64,000 nucleotides of DNA from Pedobacter petrophilus. Its GTDB lineage: Bacteria; Bacteroidota; Bacteroidia; Sphingobacteriales; Sphingobacteriaceae. Below are positions 60,228 through 64,000 of the stretch, in pieces (position 1 is the first letter of the stretch; each line of letters starts with the position of its first letter). The notes beneath the pieces were generated by a model, which was not told where the DNA came from, did not search any database, and worked only from the letters and a program-made list of their open reading frames with translations. The stretch is taken from assembly GCF_009674725.1 (NCBI RefSeq), contig NZ_WKKH01000003.1, positions 62,001 through 126,000 on the forward strand. The letters run 5' to 3'. A program made the position numbers and the translations under genes.

Positions 60228-63200
60228 ATGAAAAATTTACAAACGATTTTCCCATTTCTACATGCACGCCGCTCGTTTAAGTACAATACGCTATTTAAGT
60301 TAGCCATCATGCTCCTCATTTTGCTCTCTTCACAACTGCAAACTGCCTTCGCACAGTCAGTTGTTAAAGGTAAAGTTACAGATGCAAAAGGTGGCGTACT
60401 CCCTGGAGTTAGCGTTAAGCTACAAGGTTCTTCAAACGGAACCACCACCAACAATGACGGGGAATTTTCTCTTAATGCGCCTTTAGATGGCATCCTCGAA
60501 TTTACTTATATCGGCTACGTGAAAGCTACATTACCTATTGGTGGTAAATCGGTAGTTACCGCAATCTTATCAGAAAACAATCAAAACCTGAATGAGGTAG
60601 TGGTAGTTGGCTACGGTACCACTAAAAAAGTGGACGTAACCGGGTCTATTTCGAGTATTAAAGGCTCAGATCTACAAAACTTGCCGGTAGCTTCAGTTAC
60701 GCAGGCTTTAGATGGTCGTGCTGCTGGGGTTAACATTGTACGTAACGATGGTTCGCCAGGTGCTGCACCGAGTATCAGAGTCCGTGGTACAGGAACCATT
60801 AACGATGCCAATCCTTTGGTCGTTATCGACGGGGTTCCTTCCAGCAACCCGGATGCGTTAAGTGATGTAAATCCTAACGATATAGCCTCGGTGGAGATTT
60901 TAAAAGACGCGTCTTCCAGCGCAATCTACGGTACACGTGCTGCAAATGGCGTAGTTTTGGTAACCACCAAAAAAGGGAATTTCAGTCAGAAATTATCCAC
61001 TTCGGTAAATGCATACACCGGTTTTTCTAACACCACGCGTTACCTGGACCTGTTAACGGCTCCAAATTTATACACGCTTAAAAGAGAGCGTTACACAAAT
61101 GATGGTGCTACAATAGAGGCGCCTTGGGATGATCCTTATTACGCTACACAACGCACAGACTGGCAAAAGGCGATCCTGGGAACGGGTAAAGTAACCAGTG
61201 GTGACGTAAATATCCAGGGTGGTAACGAAACTTCCACCTATTATTTTGCCACCTCCATGTACGATGAAAAAGGTATTATTGATAAAGCAAGATTTAAACG
61301 TTTTGGTACACGTATAAATTCTGAACATAAAATTAAACCTTGGCTCAAAGTCGGAGAAAATGTACAGGGAACTTATACAGAAAGCAATTCATTCAATAAT
61401 AATGATTCTCAAACTGGTTTGCTGTTCTCTGCTTTACGCTTTAACCCTGCAATTCCTACGGTAAATGATGACGGCACTTTTGGTACTTCCAAAGCATTTG
61501 CCAACCAGCTGGGCGATATTAATAACCCTTATTCAACCATTCAGCAGACCGATGCTTACACCCGAAAATACAGGGTGATTGCAAATGTATTTGCAGAAGT
61601 GAACATTATGAAAGACCTGAAATTCCGTGCGAATTACGGTTTTGATGGTACCATTACCAGGGGCTATAATTTCAGTGTGCTGGATGTAAATCAGGCAAGA
61701 CAAACGACTAATTCGAGCCTTACCCAATCAGAATTGGAATCGCATTCTAATCTACTGGATTTGTTTCTTACTTATGATAAAACGATTAACAAGAGCCACT
61801 TAACAATTACTGCCGGTTATTCTAAACAGGATTTTCAAGGTAGTAATTTCAGTGCAGCAAGAATTGGCTATGACAATACTGCCTTTGATCAACGCGTGCT
61901 AAGTCAAGGCAATACCTTACTTACGGCTGCCGGAACTACCGATGACCCTACCGCATTAGAGTCTGTATTTGCTCGGGGTTTTTATGATTATGATGGCAGG
62001 TTCCTGGCTACTGTAACCTTCAGGGCTGACGGTTCTTCGCGGTTTGCGCCGGGCAAACAATGGGGATATTTCCCTGCATTTTCTGTGGGATGGAGAATAT
62101 CTAATGAAAAATTTATGAAAGAGGTAAACTGGATCAGCAATTTAAAGATAACAGGTGGATGGGGCGAGCTGGGTAACCAAAACGTAACGCCTTTCCAGTA
62201 TGTAAGTTCGATCCTCGTCGGAAACACCTATGGAACAAATGGTTATACTTTCGGCGGAGCAGGTTATAATGGGGCGGCGATCACTAAAACAGCCAATCCG
62301 AATATCACCTGGGAACGTTCGGCCATGACGAATGTTAGTGTGGAAGCCGGATTTTTGAAAAACAAATTGAGCACTACGCTAACTTATTTTGATAAGAATA
62401 CGAAAGATATGCTAATCCCTGCCGTGCAGGTAGGAACTGCCGGTACAACCATTGCATCAGATGTAAATGCAGGGGAGATGAGCAACCGGGGTGTTGAGGC
62501 TGAAATCAATTACAATGCAGGCAATGAGGTGAAGTATTCTGTGGGGATAAATGGTTCGTTTATCAAAAACAAAATCACTAAACTTTATGGAGAAAGCGCT
62601 TATATTTCTTCAAAAGTTTATGGTCGTTCCAGCCAGGAAATCTCCAGAACGTATGAAGGACAGTCTATCTCTTCTTTTTACGGCTGGAAAACAAATGGGT
62701 TATATCAAACACAGGCAGAAATTAATAATGATGCTGCACTGGCAAATGATTCTCGTAAGGGTGCTATTAAACCAGGTGATGTGCGTTTCTTAGACATCAA
62801 CGGTGATGGCTTAATTGACGGAAAAGACCGTACCTATATTGGTAATCCGAATCCTGATGCAACCCTGGGCCTGCAAGGAAGTGTATCTTATAAAAATTTC
62901 GATCTATCTGCTAATTTCACTGGTGTATTGGGTATTGATTTGTACAATGCAGACAGGATGCAGGGGATCGATCCTACGTATTCTTTTAATTTGTATGGAG
63001 AAACAATTGGAAGGTGGACTGGCCCGGGAACGAGCAATACGATCCCTAGAATGTCGCTGGATCGCTCTAATGATAACTACAGAACATCAGATCTGTTTAT
63101 TGAAAACGGTAGTTACTTTAGTTTAAAAAATATCACCCTGGGTTATACCTTCCCATCAGCATTGGTTAAAAAAGCAACATTTAGCAGCCTTAGATTATAC

Positions 63201-63350
63201 GTAACCGGTCAGAATGTATTTATGCTTACCAAATACACTGGTTACACACCAGAATTAGGTTATACAGATGGCAACAGACAAAGAGGTGTTGACGTAGCGC
63301 AGTACCCTTCTGTACGTTCATTTACGTTTGGTTTAACCCTTAAATTGTAA
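60228..63350 (+). CDS. susC: SusC/RagA family TonB-dependent transporter (second locus)
   Basis: About 1040 residues from the ATG at 60228; an in-frame ATG at 60198 would add 10 residues. A long signal region ends LLILLSSQLQTAFAQ. The carboxypeptidase-D-like domain is VVKGKVTDAKGGVLPGVSVKLQGSSNGT. The TonB-box-like region is QNLNEVVVVGYGTTKKVDVTGSI. The plug has PSIRVRGTGTINDANPLVVIDGVPSSN and ILKDASSSAIYGTRAANGVVLVTTKKG. The barrel ends YPSVRSFTFGLTLKL. It is paired with the susD just downstream (5 bp gap). The substrate is unknown. It is divergent from the ROK regulator. Confidence 0.95.
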   Translation: MKNLQTIFPFLHARRSFKYNTLFKLAIMLLILLSSQLQTAFAQSVVKGKVTDAKGGVLPGVSVKLQGSSNGTTTNNDGEFSLNAPLDGILEFTYIGYVKATLPIGGKSVVTAILSENNQNLNEVVVVGYGTTKKVDVTGSISSIKGSDLQNLPVASVTQALDGRAAGVNIVRNDGSPGAAPSIRVRGTGTINDANPLVVIDGVPSSNPDALSDVNPNDIASVEILKDASSSAIYGTRAANGVVLVTTKKGNFSQKLSTSVNAYTGFSNTTRYLDLLTAPNLYTLKRERYTNDGATIEAPWDDPYYATQRTDWQKAILGTGKVTSGDVNIQGGNETSTYYFATSMYDEKGIIDKARFKRFGTRINSEHKIKPWLKVGENVQGTYTESNSFNNNDSQTGLLFSALRFNPAIPTVNDDGTFGTSKAFANQLGDINNPYSTIQQTDAYTRKYRVIANVFAEVNIMKDLKFRANYGFDGTITRGYNFSVLDVNQARQTTNSSLTQSELESHSNLLDLFLTYDKTINKSHLTITAGYSKQDFQGSNFSAARIGYDNTAFDQRVLSQGNTLLTAAGTTDDPTALESVFARGFYDYDGRFLATVTFRADGSSRFAPGKQWGYFPAFSVGWRISNEKFMKEVNWISNLKITGGWGELGNQNVTPFQYVSSILVGNTYGTNGYTFGGAGYNGAAITKTANPNITWERSAMTNVSVEAGFLKNKLSTTLTYFDKNTKDMLIPAVQVGTAGTTIASDVNAGEMSNRGVEAEINYNAGNEVKYSVGINGSFIKNKITKLYGESAYISSKVYGRSSQEISRTYEGQSISSFYGWKTNGLYQTQAEINNDAALANDSRKGAIKPGDVRFLDINGDGLIDGKDRTYIGNPNPDATLGLQGSVSYKNFDLSANFTGVLGIDLYNADRMQGIDPTYSFNLYGETIGRWTGPGTSNTIPRMSLDRSNDNYRTSDLFIENGSYFSLKNITLGYTFPSALVKKATFSSLRLYVTGQNVFMLTKYTGYTPELGYTDGNRQRGVDVAQYPSVRSFTFGLTLKL

Positions 63351-63354
63351 TCCT

Positions 63355-64000
63355 ATGAAAACGAAAATAAATATTCTTGTACTAACAGCGATTGTACTTT
63401 TAAGTGCGGCTTGTAAAAAGAATCTGGATCTAGACCAGAAAGGTGTTTATAATACAGACAATTATTTCAAAAACGAAACAGATGGGGTAAATGCAGTTAC
63501 CGGAATCTATAACCTGCTTGAACAGGAAGACTATATCAGCCATGCAGAAACTACGTTTGATGTAGCCTCGGATGATTACTGGCGTTCGGGCGATCATTCT
63601 GAAGATGAAGCAATAGAAAACCTGACTTACGATGCTTCTAATGCACAAGTGCGGTATAGCTGGACGTATAAATATGAAACGGTTAACCGTTCTACAAATG
63701 CGATTATCAATATCCCTAAAATACCAACAATGAATGAGGCTGTGCGAAGCAGAAGCATGGGCGAAGCGTACTTTATGCGTGCTTTTGGCTATTGGCGCCT
63801 GATGTTGATTTATGGCGATGTACCTATTATTTCAGAATCAGATTTCACAAATAAAACCTTTAATAAACCGAAATCGAGCGTTGAAGAAGTTAGAAAACAA
63901 ATTGAAGCCGATTTATTAAAGGCCGTAGATTTACTTCCAGAGTCTTACGGTACTACAGATAGAGGTCGCGTAAGCAAGGGAACAGCTTTGGGTTTGCTCA
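63355..64000 (+). CDS. susD: RagB/SusD family lipoprotein, cut by window end
   Basis: The frame is open from ATG at 63355 to the end of the window (215 codons visible, no stop). A lipoprotein signal ends LLSAAC with candidate lipidated Cys20. SusD features are YNTDNYFKNETDGVNAVTGIYNLL, AYFMRAFGYWRLMLIYGDVPII, EEVRKQIEADLLKAVDLLPESY and RGRVSKGTALGLL. It follows susC by 4 bp and completes the SusCD pair. Only the N-terminal part, about 40 percent of a usual SusD, is visible. Confidence 0.93.
   Translation, partial: MKTKINILVLTAIVLLSAACKKNLDLDQKGVYNTDNYFKNETDGVNAVTGIYNLLEQEDYISHAETTFDVASDDYWRSGDHSEDEAIENLTYDASNAQVRYSWTYKYETVNRSTNAIINIPKIPTMNEAVRSRSMGEAYFMRAFGYWRLMLIYGDVPIISESDFTNKTFNKPKSSVEEVRKQIEADLLKAVDLLPESYGTTDRGRVSKGTALGLL

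Overview
The window looks like chromosomal DNA from a Bacteroidota species, most likely a Pedobacter-type member of the Sphingobacteriaceae. This rests on SusC/SusD pairs, a YtxJ-type bacillithiol-system protein, DUF2723 membrane proteins, lipoproteins with short lipoboxes, and promoters with the Bacteroidota -7 element TAnnTTTG in place of sigma70-type boxes and strong Shine-Dalgarno sites. The DNA is AT-rich. No rRNA, prophage, integrase or CRISPR array was found. The only RNA gene is a tRNA-Gln.

Layout. 1-9.5 kb: a LytS/LytTR two-component pair, ribH, a 40-residue lipoprotein, ytxJ, convergent mqo, an unknown lipoprotein, lipA, and an ECF sigma factor with its membrane anti-sigma factor. 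9.5-23.9 kb: AIM24-like protein, bifunctional NAD(P)HX repair enzyme, YiaA-like membrane protein, class I amidotransferase-like hydrolase, GH20 hexosaminidase overlapping a CYTH protein, three FKBP-type isomerases, a DHH phosphoesterase, ndk, a small lipoprotein, a DUF721 protein overlapping recF, a membrane TPR protein and pth. 24-35 kb: a tandem 120-bp repeat, then tRNA-Gln/prs/rplY, two tandem ~1000-residue DUF2723 proteins, a RAYT-type HUH transposase between arrays of small palindromes, and accA.

35-53 kb: a second hairpin array, an S10-type carboxypeptidase, then a maltose/starch locus read on the minus strand from a LacI regulator: susC, susD, susE-like, GH13, pgmB, GH65, GH13, MFS transporter. 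It reads as a complete path: outer-membrane capture by SusCD/E, cleavage by two exported GH13 enzymes, inner-membrane import by the MFS carrier, and cytoplasmic phosphorolysis by GH65 with beta-phosphoglucomutase giving glucose 6-phosphate. Two identical perfect palindromes upstream of susC are the likely LacI operators.

53-64 kb: a lone receiver protein, dinB, a SulP transporter, a DUF1349 protein, a LuxR-type regulator, and a ROK regulator divergent from a second susC/susD pair whose susD runs off the end. A 45-bp palindrome lies just upstream of the ROK gene.

The least expected content is the non-coding repeat material: at least four kinds of dispersed or tandem repeats, two of which appear to supply the N-terminal codons of genes in the maltose locus.
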